Source: Akanthomyces muscarius
Taxonomy: Eukaryota; Ascomycota; Sordariomycetes; Hypocreales; Cordycipitaceae
DNA length: 64,000 nucleotides
NCBI RefSeq assembly: GCF_028009165.1
Contig: NC_079243.1
Location: 3,534,001-3,598,000 of the forward strand
Direction: 5' to 3'
Part shown: positions 9,429 to 20,290 of the stretch, one piece after another
How the letters are laid out: every line of letters begins with the position of its first letter
Position numbering within the stretch: position 1 is the first letter of the stretch
The notes under the pieces: generated by a model
Databases searched by the model: none
What the model saw: only the letters and a program-made list of their open reading frames with translations
Told to the model about the DNA's origin: nothing
Position numbers and translations under genes: made by a program

Positions 9429-11630
9429 ATGGATAGCACCACCACCACCACCGCTCGCGGTCCCGACGCGGGCCATGTCCTCCCGGTGACGGAGCAGCAG
9501 ACATTGCAAACACCAGAACCAGCAGCGACAAAGGAAAAGGGACGGTCTCGCTGGCGTATTCACCCCATGCGCGGCATGATCAACGACATTCGCCAGCGCG
9601 CGCCGTACTATCTGAGCGACTGGACAGACGCCTGGGACTACCGCGTCGTCCCGGCCACAGTGTACATGTACTTTGCAAAGTAAGCATGCCTTTCACCAAC
9701 ACATCTCGAGCGTATTTACGCAAATACTAATATTCACGCTTTTTTCTTTTGGTAGTATTTTACCAGCTTTGGCTTTTTCTCTGGACATGTTCCAAAATAC
9801 GGCATCCAACTACGGCGTCAACGAGGTGCTGCTATCGTCAGTCCTCGGGTCAGTCGTCTTTTCTCTACTTGCTGCGCAGCCGCTCGTCATCGTCGGCGTA
9901 ACTGGGCCGATTACCGTCTTCAACTAGTCCGTCTACCCATCCTATCAAATCTCCACCATCACTAACAAACCACAGCACCGTATACGACATTATGCATCCC
10001 ACCGGCGTCGACTACCTTGGCTTCATGGGCTGGATCGGCATGTATGTCCCTCCCCCCTACCCAGACCTCTCTCTCTCTCTCCCCTTGCTAACAAAGCCTC
10101 CAGATGGTCCCTCATCCTGCACTGGATCCTCGCCGTCACCAACTCGTGCAACTGGCTGCGCTGGGTGACGCGCTTCCCCTGCGACATCTTCGGCTTCTAC
10201 GTCGCCTGCATCTACCTCCAAAAAGGCGTCGAGGTGCTCGAGCGCCTCGGCCACGGGCCCGACTTTTACCTCTCTATCGTCGTCGCCCTGCTCGTCTTCA
10301 TCGTCGCCTACGTGTGCAGCGCGCTTGGCACCAGCAGCCTCTTCCGCCACGGCGTCCGCGTCTTCCTCAAGGACTACGGCACGCCGCTGACCATAGTCTT
10401 CTTCACCGGCTTCGTGCACTTTGGCCGCCTGCAAGAGGTCCATCTGCAGAAGCTGCCCACGGGCATCGCGTTTGAGCCCACGACGAGCCGCAGCTGGCTG
10501 GTCAGGTTCTGGGAGCTCAGCGTCGGGGACGTCTTCATCGCGCTGCCCTTTGCTGTCCTCCTGACCATTCTCTTTTGGTTCGATCACAACGGTGAGACAC
10601 CTCCAACGACACCACCGTTGTACCATTTGCTTCTATACTAACACCCCTCCCAGTCTCGTCGCTCATCGCCCAGGGCAGCGAGTTCCCCCTCCGCAAGCCC
10701 GCCGGCTTCCACTGGGACCTCTTCCTCCTCGGCCTGACCACCGGCGTCGCGGGCATCCTCGGCCTGCCCTTTCCCAACGGCCTCATCCCGCAGGCGCCCT
10801 TCCACACCGAGTCCCTCTGCGTCACGCGGCCCGTCAAGCAGCTCGACGAAAAGGGCAACGACAAGGGCGACTTCACCTTCGAGGCCACCCACGTCGTCGA
10901 GCAGCGCGTCTCCAACCTCGCCCAGGGCCTCCTCACCCTCGGCACCATGACGGGGCCCCTGCTCGTCGTCCTGCACCTCATCCCCCACGGCGTCCTCGCC
11001 GGCCTCTTCTTCATCATGGGCTTCCAGGCCCTCGAGGCCAACGGCATCACCGCCAAGGTCATGTACCTCGCCCGCGACCGCAACCTCACGCCCGCGGCAG
11101 CGCCCCTGCGCGCCGTCGCGCGCCGCGCCGCCGTCTGGTGGTTCGTCGCCGTCGAGCTCCTCGGCTTCGCCGCCACGTTTGCCATTACCCAGACCGTCGC
11201 CGCCGTCGGCTTCCCCGTCTTCATCCTCGCCCTCATCCCCATCCGCGCCCTGCTCCTGCCGCGCTTCTTCAGCCGGGAGGAGCTCGCGCTGCTCGACGCG
11301 CCCACGGCGTCCGACTTTACCATGGAAGGCATTGGCGGCGCCTGGGGCGGCGGCGGCGGCGGGGACCCGAAGCTGCGAATCGACCGCGCTGAGCAAGTAC
11401 AGCGGGAGCCTCGCGAAAGCCAGGGCGGCGGCGGCCGGGACCTCTCGCCCGCGGCGGGCAGCGCCTTTCGTCGCCGCAGAGGCAGCTCGACCCGCGACGG
11501 CGTCTTTGCCAGCCCAGGCAGTCCGCGCAAAAGCCAGGAGGACATGGCGGAGCTGGGCCGCATGCCGAGTGGCCAGAGCACGACGACCAGGCGAAGTGCC
11601 GGACGCAGACCAAGCACGACACAGAGGTAA
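9429..11630 (+). CDS. BOR1: Bor1-type borate efflux / SLC4 bicarbonate-family transporter
   Basis: Five exons: 9429..9679, 9756..9926, 9976..10041, 10104..10591 and 10654..11630. They join in frame to 650 aa. The protein starts with a short soluble N-terminus, then the family segment PYYLSDWTDAWDYRVVPATVYMYFAN running into TM1 (ILPALAFSLDMFQNT), the LLSSVLGSVVFSLLAAQPLVIVG region, and later VAGILGLPFPNGLIPQAPFHTESL, all characteristic of the HCO3-cotransporter/Bor1 family. In yeast and plants Bor1 exports borate across the plasma membrane. The C-terminal ~100 residues are Gly/Arg/Ser-rich and probably cytosolic. Exon 2 ends TTCAACTA before gtccgt, and the next exon restores FNYTVYDIM. Intron 3 contains a TC-dinucleotide run. 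Coding sequence is very GC-rich in exon 5. The 3' end lies 297 bases from the convergent TOF1 stop. Confidence 0.9.
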
Positions 11631-11927
11631 AAAGGGCCGCAGAAGCCATGCATTTGCGCTGTCACGGTTGCTACAGCACGTCACCAATCATATTCATCAT
11701 CTACAAGGTTATATAAGTAGCGTTGTGATTTAATTTCATAATACATTGAATATACTTGACATTGGATTGAATGCAGCCAACCCATACGAATAAACTCATA
11801 AATCTGTCGCCAATGCTCAAAAAAGCGTCTCCGGGAATATTGCCCAGTGTAAAACAATGCCAGTCCCCAAAACGCCTGACCCGGTGTTGTATCGAGCTGC
11901 TTGACCTTGCAATAAAATAGCACATCT

Positions 11928-14900
11928 TTACTCGTCATCGTCACTGTCAATGACGAAGCCGCCTCGGACACGCGCCCTGCGTGCTGTGGAGGTCGGCGCA
12001 GGAACATCGTCTCCCTCGGCGTCACTCCCCTCGGTCGGCGCCGCAGCGGTCCTGGAGACACTCGCGTCTTCGCCATCAGCGTCGTCCATGCCCGTGTCTT
12101 CGTCATCATCCGCATCCACGCTCAATCTTTGTCGTTTTGGCCGTTCCGCCTCAATGGCGTCCACGGCCGTATCGTCTGTTTCGCTGGCGTCCGCTGCCGA
12201 CTGGCTGCTGAGCATGCGCTGCGCGAAGTTGAGATCATCGACTGCATCTTCGTCATCCGTGCTGTCGTCCAGCAGCGCCGCCGATTTGCGCTTTGCGGCG
12301 GGGCGCCCGTTCGCAGTGCTATCATCGTCGGCGAAGCCGTGCACGACAGTCTTGGCAACGTGCTCTGCTCGAGCCTTGATGGCACGCTCACGAGCGAAGA
12401 ATTCTTCGTCTTCGTCAGAGTCAAAGTCGTCGTCTCCATCTTTGACGTAGAGGGCTGACTTGATTTTGCGCGCTTTTTCTCTTTCTTTGTCCCGCCGTTT
12501 ACGCGCACGGTCTTCCCGTTCCTCGTCATCAATCTCCTTCGATGCGCTTCGCTTCTTCCGAGACTTCTTCGGCTTTTTGACTTCATCAATCACTTTTCGC
12601 GCTGTAGGACCACCTGCAGCAAACATCCCTCCATCGTCCAAGAAATCATCGAGGCCGTCATGGTCGTCCTCGTTATCGTCGTCAAATGCCGCCTTCTTTC
12701 GTGCTGCCGTTTTGCGTTTCAGTTGCTGTTCCGCCGAGGTTCCATTTTCAAATGTTGGTGGGTTAAATTCTGCTTGGTTGATGTAATGAAGTGCATCTTT
12801 GAGCTGGTTGGCAGTGACGTCGGAGGGAATAATCCAGACCGATTCCGGTGTCTCTTCCGCTGCGGGGCCCAGAAGACGCGCACCAGCGAGATTCAGCAAG
12901 AGACGCAGGTAGGGGTTCTTGAACATCGCTGAGCGCCTCTCGGGACCGTCAGGACGAACTGTGAATATGGGCGGGAGCTTGGGTTCTTGTGGGATTGCAG
13001 CCATTTCAGCATCGTCAAAGGGAGTCTCGTCTGCCACCAGCTGCTCATTCGCGTTGCTCCAAGAACGGCGCTCAATCTCAGCAGTGGTAAAGACCTTCTT
13101 GAGCCACTGAACATGGTCCGATTCGTTTTTGTCGAGCAAAGCGCCGACTGCGATGCCGACCTGTTGGTCGTGCTCAGTGGTGTGCTTGAAAACGAGCTCG
13201 GCGGCTGGTCGAGGCTGTGCCTTGGTAGACGTTTGTTTCTCGTAGCCGTATTCGAGGAAGAAAGCAGTCGCGGGGAGTTTGCTGAAGAGCATCTCGACAA
13301 TAAGTTCAGGGCGATCTTCAATCTTCTTGAAGCACTTACGGAAGAGCTGCTTGATCAGTTCTTCCCAATCCTTGAACATTCTTGAAGATTTGTCCAGTGC
13401 ATTTGGGCCCTTTACCATGTTCGACAGCATGTGAAGCATGTCGACGCGGAAGACCATGACACTCATCTCTTGTTTAAATGCCAGTCGGTACAAGTATCGA
13501 TGCGCTCGCTTCAATTGCGTATCGTTGAGCTCGCGATAGTACTTGGTAAATGCGAGAAAGGTATCCACCACGCCTTGTGGTGTAAACCGTGATGTGAAAC
13601 GATGAAAGTCGAATTTTCGTTCCTTCGACGTCCGCTCTGCAGCTACTTCGTCCTGCCCAGAGTCGTCGTTCTCTTCATCGTCGACACCATTTTGTTGCGT
13701 CTCGGCCTTCTTCTTCGTGCGTGCCCGTTTTCTTGATCGAATCTGCATGTCGGCGTTTTGCTTGGAGTAGGCTTCAAGAACGCGCAGGAAGTGATGTACC
13801 AGCTCAGTGGCGGCGTCGAGATATTCGAAGCCCTGGTCTTTGTACGTTCTTGCAATGTTGGCTATTACGTCGTGTGTTGATTCTTCGTAGAACAGACGGC
13901 TCAGAACGTTTTCTGCAATTTCCTGGTCGTCTTCCGTTCCTTCTTCCGTCATTTCCTGAATTGTCAGCAGGATTTGCGTGAAGCAGCGCATGGCTGCAGT
14001 CAACGACGGCCAATCCTTGTAATCGTAGGATTCATGCAGCCCCTTGCTAAGCGTAATGAACATTTCTTGATTCAAAACGCTCGCTATCAAGTTGAAACTG
14101 CTAACTTCTTCTGTTGTGCCTTTATTTTTGGCCTTGTTGCGTTTGCGCCGCCCTCGTTCGGCTTCGAGGAACCAAGAAACGAGGTAGAAGAATTGACGTC
14201 TGTGAAAGGCCATGATGTGTGGTGCCTCTCGATCAATAGATTTTCGGATATGTAGGAACAAAGGGTTGAACCCAGAATCGAGGAATTCTTCTACCAGAGA
14301 GCGAAGCTGTTTGGCGGCGCTGGTAGTCAGAGGTGTCGGGAGACCCAGATCTTTTTCATCTTTGTTTTCTTTTTTACTGCGCCGAGCAGGACGGAACGTC
14401 TTGCTGTCGTCCATCTTTTGGTTTCTTGATGCCGCATCCGCCAGTGCGTCCTGACCAGACAAGGACGTCATTTTGCCGTCGTCGCGCTTGACCCAGACCA
14501 TGGTTCCGAAGCGGTTGTGTCGTGTAGGTGCTTTTCTGTTATATGAATGAAGCATGGCAGATTCCTTCTTCATGAGATCAGACAGCTCTCCCGCTTTTGC
14601 CTTGTTCAATTGACTTTCGTCCATGAAGAGCTTATCGACATCGACTTGCTTGACAAGGTGGTACAGGATTTCCATGACTGTCGTATCCTCGGTTTTGAAA
14701 TCTTCGCCCATGTTGGAAGCCATAGTCAGCAGAACAATAAAGACGTCTTGGTAGGAAAATGCGTCTATTGTGGTGGATCGAGAAATTTCAGTCTCATCAC
14801 CGTCGAATTTGACACCAGGCGACGATGCAATCATGGCTATATTTCGCAAGAAGAAGAGAACCAGCTTGATAATGCCATGGTCTCTGGGGGTTCGGTCGCC

Positions 14901-15460
14901 TATCGGAATGGCCATGGACGGAAGGGCAGATCGGACAGCGGAGTGCAGTAGTCTCGCGCCATCAAAGTTGATGATGGCACTTTTATACTGCAGCTGGGCG
15001 AGCTGGAGGACGGGGACATGTCTGTGGTGGTTGACTGTCATCTTCTCCTTGTCCTGGTCGATGGGCCACGTCAATGGAACCATGACTTCAAAGCACGAGA
15101 GCACGACTCTGCTCTTGAACTTGTTGTCCATCGAATCTTCGGGCCATTTTGCAAGAATGGGAATCAGGTCGCCCTGTATAAGATTGGCTTCGTAGACGCA
15201 TCGCGCAACGTCCATGCGGTTCGTTTTCTCGTCGTAGAATCGGATCCATCGTTTGATATCGCGCAAAACCTCGAGCGCATCATCGCCAAGTTGATATTGG
15301 CCATCGTCGTCGGCGCTGATTCCTCCGAGCTGGAAAAAGTTGATTTAGCACTGGGTAGGGATGGGGATAGCTGGCGCAAACTAACAGCGGAAATGAGGCT
15401 GGTGATGTGTGCTCTGACTTCGGGATGGACAACATCATGTCCTCCGTCTGACAGCTCCAT
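11928..15460 (-). CDS. TOF1: Replication fork protection protein Tof1/Swi1 (Timeless family)
   Basis: Two exons on the minus strand, 15386..15460 and 11928..15329, give 1158 aa. Exon 1 is 25 codons ([11 protein letters not shown]...TSLISA). The 56-nt intron starts gttagt, and joining gives [21 protein letters not shown] followed by [15 protein letters not shown], the conserved opening of the Timeless domain. Tof1/Swi1 forms the fork protection complex with Csm3/Swi3, stabilising stalled forks and helping the S-phase checkpoint. The domain is followed by a long helical middle and a C-terminal ~350 residues that are Lys-rich and then very acidic, ending VIDSDDDE, as in other fungal members. The length fits the family (yeast Tof1 is about 1240 aa). 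Three ACGCGT boxes lie just upstream, consistent with G1/S expression. Confidence 0.93.
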
Positions 15461-15555
15461 GGCGAATGATGTTTGCCGCGAAGCAGCGAATTGACTTGTC
15501 GACACCGGGCCTTTGTGGTAGCAGCTTAGGATGGCTTCCCACTCTAGAACAATTT

Positions 15556-15659
15556 ACGCGTCTGAGGGTGAGAGACGCGTCGCAGCCCACCAAGCCACAG
15601 GCAAGTACCAAGCCACGAGCACCAAGCCACAGACAGGTGCCTGGAAGGGAGGAACGCGT
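15556..15659. promoter_or_regulatory. Three ACGCGT boxes (MCB type, MBF binding)
   Basis: Exact ACGCGT palindromes are at 15556-15561, 15575-15580 and 15654-15659, about 96-200 bases upstream of the TOF1 ATG. ACGCGT is the established MluI cell-cycle box bound by MBF (Mbp1-Swi6) in yeasts, which drives S-phase genes. Placement in front of a fork protein fits this role. Control is inferred. Confidence 0.6.
15589..15630 (+). repeat. Three direct copies of ACCAAGCCAC
   Basis: Identical ten-base units start at 15589, 15607 and 15621, between the second and third ACGCGT boxes. They may be a second binding site array or a local slippage product. Confidence 0.55.
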
Positions 15660-15977
15660 CCGTCGTGGGCAACGACTTTCAGGCAGTTCAGCGCCATCAA
15701 AGCCACTAAAACCACTGATAAAAGGCCAGTAAATAATAAAGGTGGGGGCATCTCCAGGTGGCTTTGGGGCTTTGAGGCGCTGAACTGGACTGGCTTGGTT
15801 GGCACCTGGGCAAACACTGCCAAACAAGCACTCGCCCCGGAAATTAGCGTAGGCGGCGTGAAAGCCGAGATTACCCGCACCGCCCGCCGCTTTGGTCCTC
15901 CAACCCGTTCGGAGTAGGCGGCGGCTTAGCCATTCGCATCCGTACATCATCACACAACCACCCAATTCGCAGCAAAA

Positions 15978-17066
15978 ATGGCCAGCTCGATTCTGCGCAC
16001 CCGTGCGCTGCACGCCTCCCGTCAGGCTCGCTGCTTCAGCACCACCCACCGCCAGTATGCTGCAGAGGTCAAGCAGCTCGGTGTCATTGGCGCCGGCCAG
16101 ATGGTAAGGGCGTCCCGCCTTGGCATGTGACGGCATGCATCAAGGTCAAGAAGCAATGTAGCTAATTGGTTTCCAGGGTCTCGGAATTGCTCTCGTTGCC
16201 GCGCAAAGAGCCAATGTTCCTGTCAAGCTCATTGATGCGTCCGACAAGGCTCTGTCCAAAGGTCTTGCTTTCGCCGGTATGCGACAACTTGGTCGGCTTC
16301 AAGCTTCAGCACCATTCGCTCACACAATACTACAGACAAGCTTCTCGCAAAGGATGTCGCCAAGGAGAGAATCACAAAGGACCAGGCTACCGAAATTCGC
16401 TCCCGTCTGACCGGCTCTACCAAAGTCGAGGACCTCTCCTCCGTCGACTTTGTCATCGAGGCCGTCCCCGAGATCCCCCAGCTCAAGTTTGACATCTTCG
16501 CCAACCTCGCCAGGGTTTGCCCTTCCCACGCCATTCTTGCCACCAACACCTCGTCTATTTCCATTACCAAGATTGCCGCCGCCACCACTACCGATCCCAC
16601 CGACACCTCGGCCTCGTCCCGCGTCGTCTCCACCCATTTCATGAACCCTGTCCCCATCCAGAAGGGTGTCGAGATTATCAGCGGTCTCCAGACCAGCAAG
16701 GAGACTCTTGACACCGCCGTCGAATTTTGCAAGAAGATGGGCAAGATCACCTCCGTCTCTGCTGACACCCCCGGCTTCCTTGCCAACCGCATCCTGATGC
16801 CGTACATTAACGAAGCCGTCATCTGCCTCGAGACCAACGTAGGCGACCGTGACTCCATCGATGCCATCATGAAGAACGGCACCAACGTCCCCATGGGCCC
16901 TCTTCAGCTCGCCGACTTCATTGGCCTGGACACTTGCCTTTCCATTATGAAGGTCCTCTACAACGAGACTGGCGACTCCAAGTACCGCCCCAGTGTTTTG
17001 CTCGGAAAGATGGTTGACGCTGGCTGGCTCGGCAAGAAGAGCGGCAAGGGCTTCTATGACTACTAG
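15978..17066 (+). CDS. Mitochondrial 3-hydroxyacyl-CoA / 3-hydroxybutyryl-CoA dehydrogenase
   Basis: Three exons (15978..16103, 16177..16276, 16336..17066) give 318 aa. The enzyme oxidises L-3-hydroxyacyl-CoA with NAD+, the third step of beta-oxidation. The first ~28 residues (MASSILRTRALHASRQARCFSTTH) are an Arg/Ser-rich mitochondrial presequence. The Rossmann motif GAGQMG is at 38-43, right at the exon 1/2 junction. The catalytic His lies in STHFMNPVP (about H176), and later come TPGFLANRI and GPLQLADFIGLD, typical of the family. The protein ends GKGFYDY. Length matches monofunctional short-chain HADH. It is divergent from TOF1 and convergent with an acyl-CoA dehydrogenase whose stop codon is 166 bases away. 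Confidence 0.93.
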
Positions 17067-17232
17067 GCAAACAGCAATGATGTCATTTGTATAAGACTAC
17101 TAAAAAAATTAAAAGCGCTGCTTAAACTCAATATATCACACATGATGCATTTGCAGGTTGAAATTCGTGTTTGTTCAATTTTTGACTCGTTGTATAACGA
17201 TTTTGAACATCTAATTATGATAAAGTACAAAG

Positions 17233-18731
17233 TTACAGGCGGGACTTGTTGCCCAGTAGTTGCGTTTGAAGCTGGTAGATCTTGACCATTTGACGGATGC
17301 TCAGGTCCAGCAAGACATCCTCACTGCCACCGGGAATACGCATACCGGGGACTTCTCTGTAGATCTTCTCGACGACCTCACCCTGACCACTGCGCGTGTA
17401 GCCGTTGCCACCAAAGAGAAGGATGGAGCAGTTGGCAACCTCGTCAAAGACGCGGCCGCCGAGGGCCTTGGCCATGGCAACGGCGCCGCCGAGTCTGAGG
17501 TCAGACTCGGCCTTGCTCATGTTGCCCATTTGGTAGACGAGCTGATCGACCCAGGCGGAGTAGGCCTCCAGCTGAGAGCCGGCGCCGGCGAGGCGGTGGC
17601 GGACAACGGCATTGTCCATGAGCGTCTTGCCAAAGGCCTCGCGCTTCATGACGTACTCAAAGGCGGTGCTGAGAGCGACACGGCACTGGCGGACGACACC
17701 CATGCAGATGCTCATGCGTTCGTGGTTGAAGTTGGTCATGATGTAGGTCATGCCCATGCCCTCCTTGCCGATAATGTTCTCGACGGGAACCTTGACCTCG
17801 TCCATGTCGATGAACGTGGTACCAGCGCTGATCTGGCCGCCGACTTTGAGGCGGCGCATCTCGACCCCAGGATGGCCCTTGAGGGGCACGAGAAGCAGCG
17901 ACAGGCCGCCAGCACCCTCATCGCCAGTGCGGACAGCCATGGTGGCGTAGTCGGACCAGACACCGTTGGTGATCCTAAATCAAGCGAGGTTAGTGATATG
18001 GCACCCATACACCATCCTGGGGGGGGGGGTTCCACATGTCTGCACGTACCACTTCTTCTGGCCGTTGACAATGTAGTGCTTGCCATCGGGAGTCTTTTTG
18101 GCGGTCGTGGTGATGTTGGCAACATCAGAACCGGCGTCGGGCTCGGTAATGGCAATGCAGATGCGCTTCTTGCCCGAAATAATCTCGGGGACGATGCGCT
18201 CCTGCAGCTCCTTGCTTCCAAACTTGAAGATGGGAGGCAGGCCATAGGCAACGCCCACAGTCAAAGAGCCGGGAGGACCGGCAAGACCGGCGCCCATCAT
18301 CTGTCCGACAGAAAAGTAATTCGTTAGCCCATATAGAACATCTTGCAACGCCGCAAAGCCAATTGGCAACTCACCTCGTCAGCAAAAATGGCAGAGTGTG
18401 TGTAGTTCCAGTCCTCGACCTTGACGCCGCCGGGCATCTCGTTGATGCCGAGACGCTTCAGCCAGTCGACGGGCAGCGGCGCGGGCAGGGTCGCGGGCAG
18501 GAAGCCAGCCGCGACCCATCGCTGGTAGAGGTCCTCGGGGACGCTCTCCTCGCGCTCCCACTCCAGCGCGTGCTTGCTGATGTTCTCGCTGATCCAGGCG
18601 CGGGCGACCTTTTGGAAGCGGCGATGCGACTCGGTGTGGTACGGCGACGGGAGGCCGCACAGGTACGGAGGCTCTGAGAACGGTAGCACCGCCGGGGCGG
18701 AGGTGAGGGCTTTCTGGTACTCAGAGTTCAT
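17233..18731 (-). CDS. Acyl-CoA dehydrogenase with C-terminal SRL peroxisomal signal
   Basis: Three exons on the minus strand (18375..18731, 18050..18300, 17233..17974) give 449 aa. The enzyme family uses FAD to introduce the first double bond into acyl-CoA. Visible family marks are ITEPDAGSDVAN (FAD/acyl binding), NGQKKWITNGVWSDY restored across the second junction, FGGNGYTRSGQGEVVEKIYR, and RIPGGSEDVLLDLSIRQ, whose Glu is the likely catalytic base. The N-terminus has no presequence, and the protein ends NKSRL, a consensus PTS1, so a peroxisomal location is predicted. Fungal peroxisomes may use acyl-CoA oxidases or such dehydrogenases. Intron 2 contains an 11-base poly-G/C run. A CCGAGG (CCTCGG on the other strand) site lies upstream. 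Substrate chain length cannot be judged. Confidence 0.9.
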
Positions 18732-18922
18732 GATGGGCGGGCGGGTGCTTGCGAAGGGGGGGATATGCAGAATGCCTGATGTGTTTCGAGATGCAAGGTT
18801 GAGATGGACAGACGGGATTCCCAAGGTTTTGTAGGCCTTATAGCCGATTGTCAGATGCTTTTGGGTGGTTTTCCGGGGTTTAGCGCATCGTCTAGCGCCG
18901 GATGGCCCGCCCCCGCACGGAG

Positions 18923-18928
18923 CCGAGG
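18923..18928. promoter_or_regulatory. CCGAGG (CCTCGG) site, FarA/FarB type
   Basis: CCTCGG is the established core bound by the fatty-acid regulators FarA/FarB of Aspergillus and related CTF1 factors. One copy lies 192 bases upstream of the acyl-CoA dehydrogenase ATG. A single six-base match is weak evidence alone; its position before a beta-oxidation gene makes it worth noting. Confidence 0.4.
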
Positions 18929-19021
18929 CCCGTCCACCGTTCATATAGCCGAACTGTCAATGGCTGCGGTTACACAGCACCACGGACAATAAATTGAATA
19001 AAGACAAAGCTAGATCGCACT

Positions 19022-19259
19022 ACGAATATACAGGTCAAGCTATGGTTGTGGCAGTTGCTTGATATTTGGTAGCTGTTCTTTCGTGATGTCATATCTCACC
19101 GAAGTTTGTCTCGGGTCGCAGCCAGAAATATTTCTTCAAGAAAGGCAAGCTTCAATGACGCCACGAATATACAGGCTATGTCGTAGTTGTGGCATGTCCT
19201 GGATACTCAGTTGGTGCTGTTGTTTGGCAGGGCCATTTGTTGCCGACTTTGTCTCGGGG
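19022..19259 (+). repeat. Divergent direct duplication (two ~95 bp copies)
   Basis: Copies at about 19022..19115 and 19163..19259 begin with the identical ACGAATATACAGG and end in TTTGTCTCGGG. Shorter shared blocks (GTTGTGGCA, GCTGTT, CCGA) lie in the same order between. Much of the intervening sequence has diverged. Confidence 0.6.
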
Positions 19260-19597
19260 CGTGGACAGGCCCGGGGCCAGACATCCCACATCCGTGCAAC
19301 CGCCATTACTTACCACAATATGCATTATAATGAACTCGGTATTTCGGGGACACATGGTAGCTATGGGGTTGGCTTCCTTGGGACTTTAGGATCCAGTGAT
19401 TGAATCCACCGACAAGCCGAGTCTTTGTCTCGAGTAGGATGGCTGCCAATACGAGTTATCTCAGCTAATTGCTGCTTACATGCGCGGTGTAATGACCATG
19501 TTAACCCAGACAGCCGATTTTGAAGGTACCAGGTAAGCGTGCCACCTAGTGCACTCTTGTCTTTCGAAGAATTTGTGTAGCGGTGGCATTTTAGTGC

Positions 19598-19773
19598 GCC
19601 CCTTCGTGTCTTACATCTATCTATATTTAGATGTGCCCTCTCTATTCAACCCGATCTCAACATGTTCATGAACCCAATTCCTGTCATCCGATCGCACCAC
19701 ATCGAAACACGAAGGGGCTTTCAGATCTCAATGAGAGTAGAGTTTCTCGAGAGATTGAGCAGGTAAAGCCCCT
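19598..19773. repeat. Cluster of inverted repeats with competing arms
   Basis: GCCCCTTCGTGT at 19598-19609 is the reverse complement of ACACGAAGGGGC at 19707-19718. Part of that second arm, AGGGGCTTT at 19713-19721, also pairs with AAAGCCCCT at 19765-19773, with inner CTCAAT/ATTGAG pairs at 19727 and 19754. ACATCTA/TAGATGT forms a further small hairpin near 19613-19633. Confidence 0.5.
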
Positions 19774-20119
19774 CTCCACCCCCAGAATCGGAACACTAGT
19801 TCGGGTCGTCGGTAGTGTTCTGGCCACTTTCTACAAAACGCCGCCGCCGTACGTCTGCATAACCTAGAGGCCGATGTGTGCCGCCACCACCCTCACTCGA
19901 GGCTCGCTCACCTCCGTTACCAACTCCCCTGTTCCCTGCAAAGTCTGTATCTGGAGCGACAGGTGCAGCCTAGATCAGTCGAAATTGGAACTAAAATTGA
20001 CGGAACGGCTGAACGTGCGAGCGCCCCAAATAAAAGCGCCACGCAGAACATGTGGTAAGGTTTGGCTGCGCCGCTAGTTTATGATCCTGGGAACGACGAG
20101 ACAGTCCCATGGGGGTGAC

Positions 20120-20290
20120 AAAAAAAAGACGTCAGCCGCCAGGCTATTAGATCATAAAACGAGAGAAATTAAAGGAAAACTACGAAAAATAGGGTGAATA
20201 AAAGGAATAAGGGAGATAATAAAGATAAGGGGAGTCAAAATAGGGAATAGCAGTAAAGGTAATTAAAATATCAGAGATACAATACGCCGC
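20120..20290. other. A-rich, purine-biased block
   Basis: The + strand here is dominated by A and G with repeated AATA, AAATAGGG and AATAAGGG-like words, unlike the flanking GC-balanced DNA. It could be a decayed transposon end or a simple low-complexity tract. No coding frame is left. Confidence 0.4.

Larger units (their letters stand above)
15461..15977. other. Divergent promoter between TOF1 and the hydroxyacyl-CoA dehydrogenase gene
   Basis: A 517-base space between divergent start codons. The TOF1-proximal half carries three ACGCGT boxes and three copies of ACCAAGCCAC; the other half contains a TAAA-rich stretch near 15717-15743. Confidence 0.7.

Noticed and set aside
10535..11687. Two long minus-strand frames opposite BOR1
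   Set aside because: They are shadows of the GC-rich last exon, which codes for conserved transporter segments.
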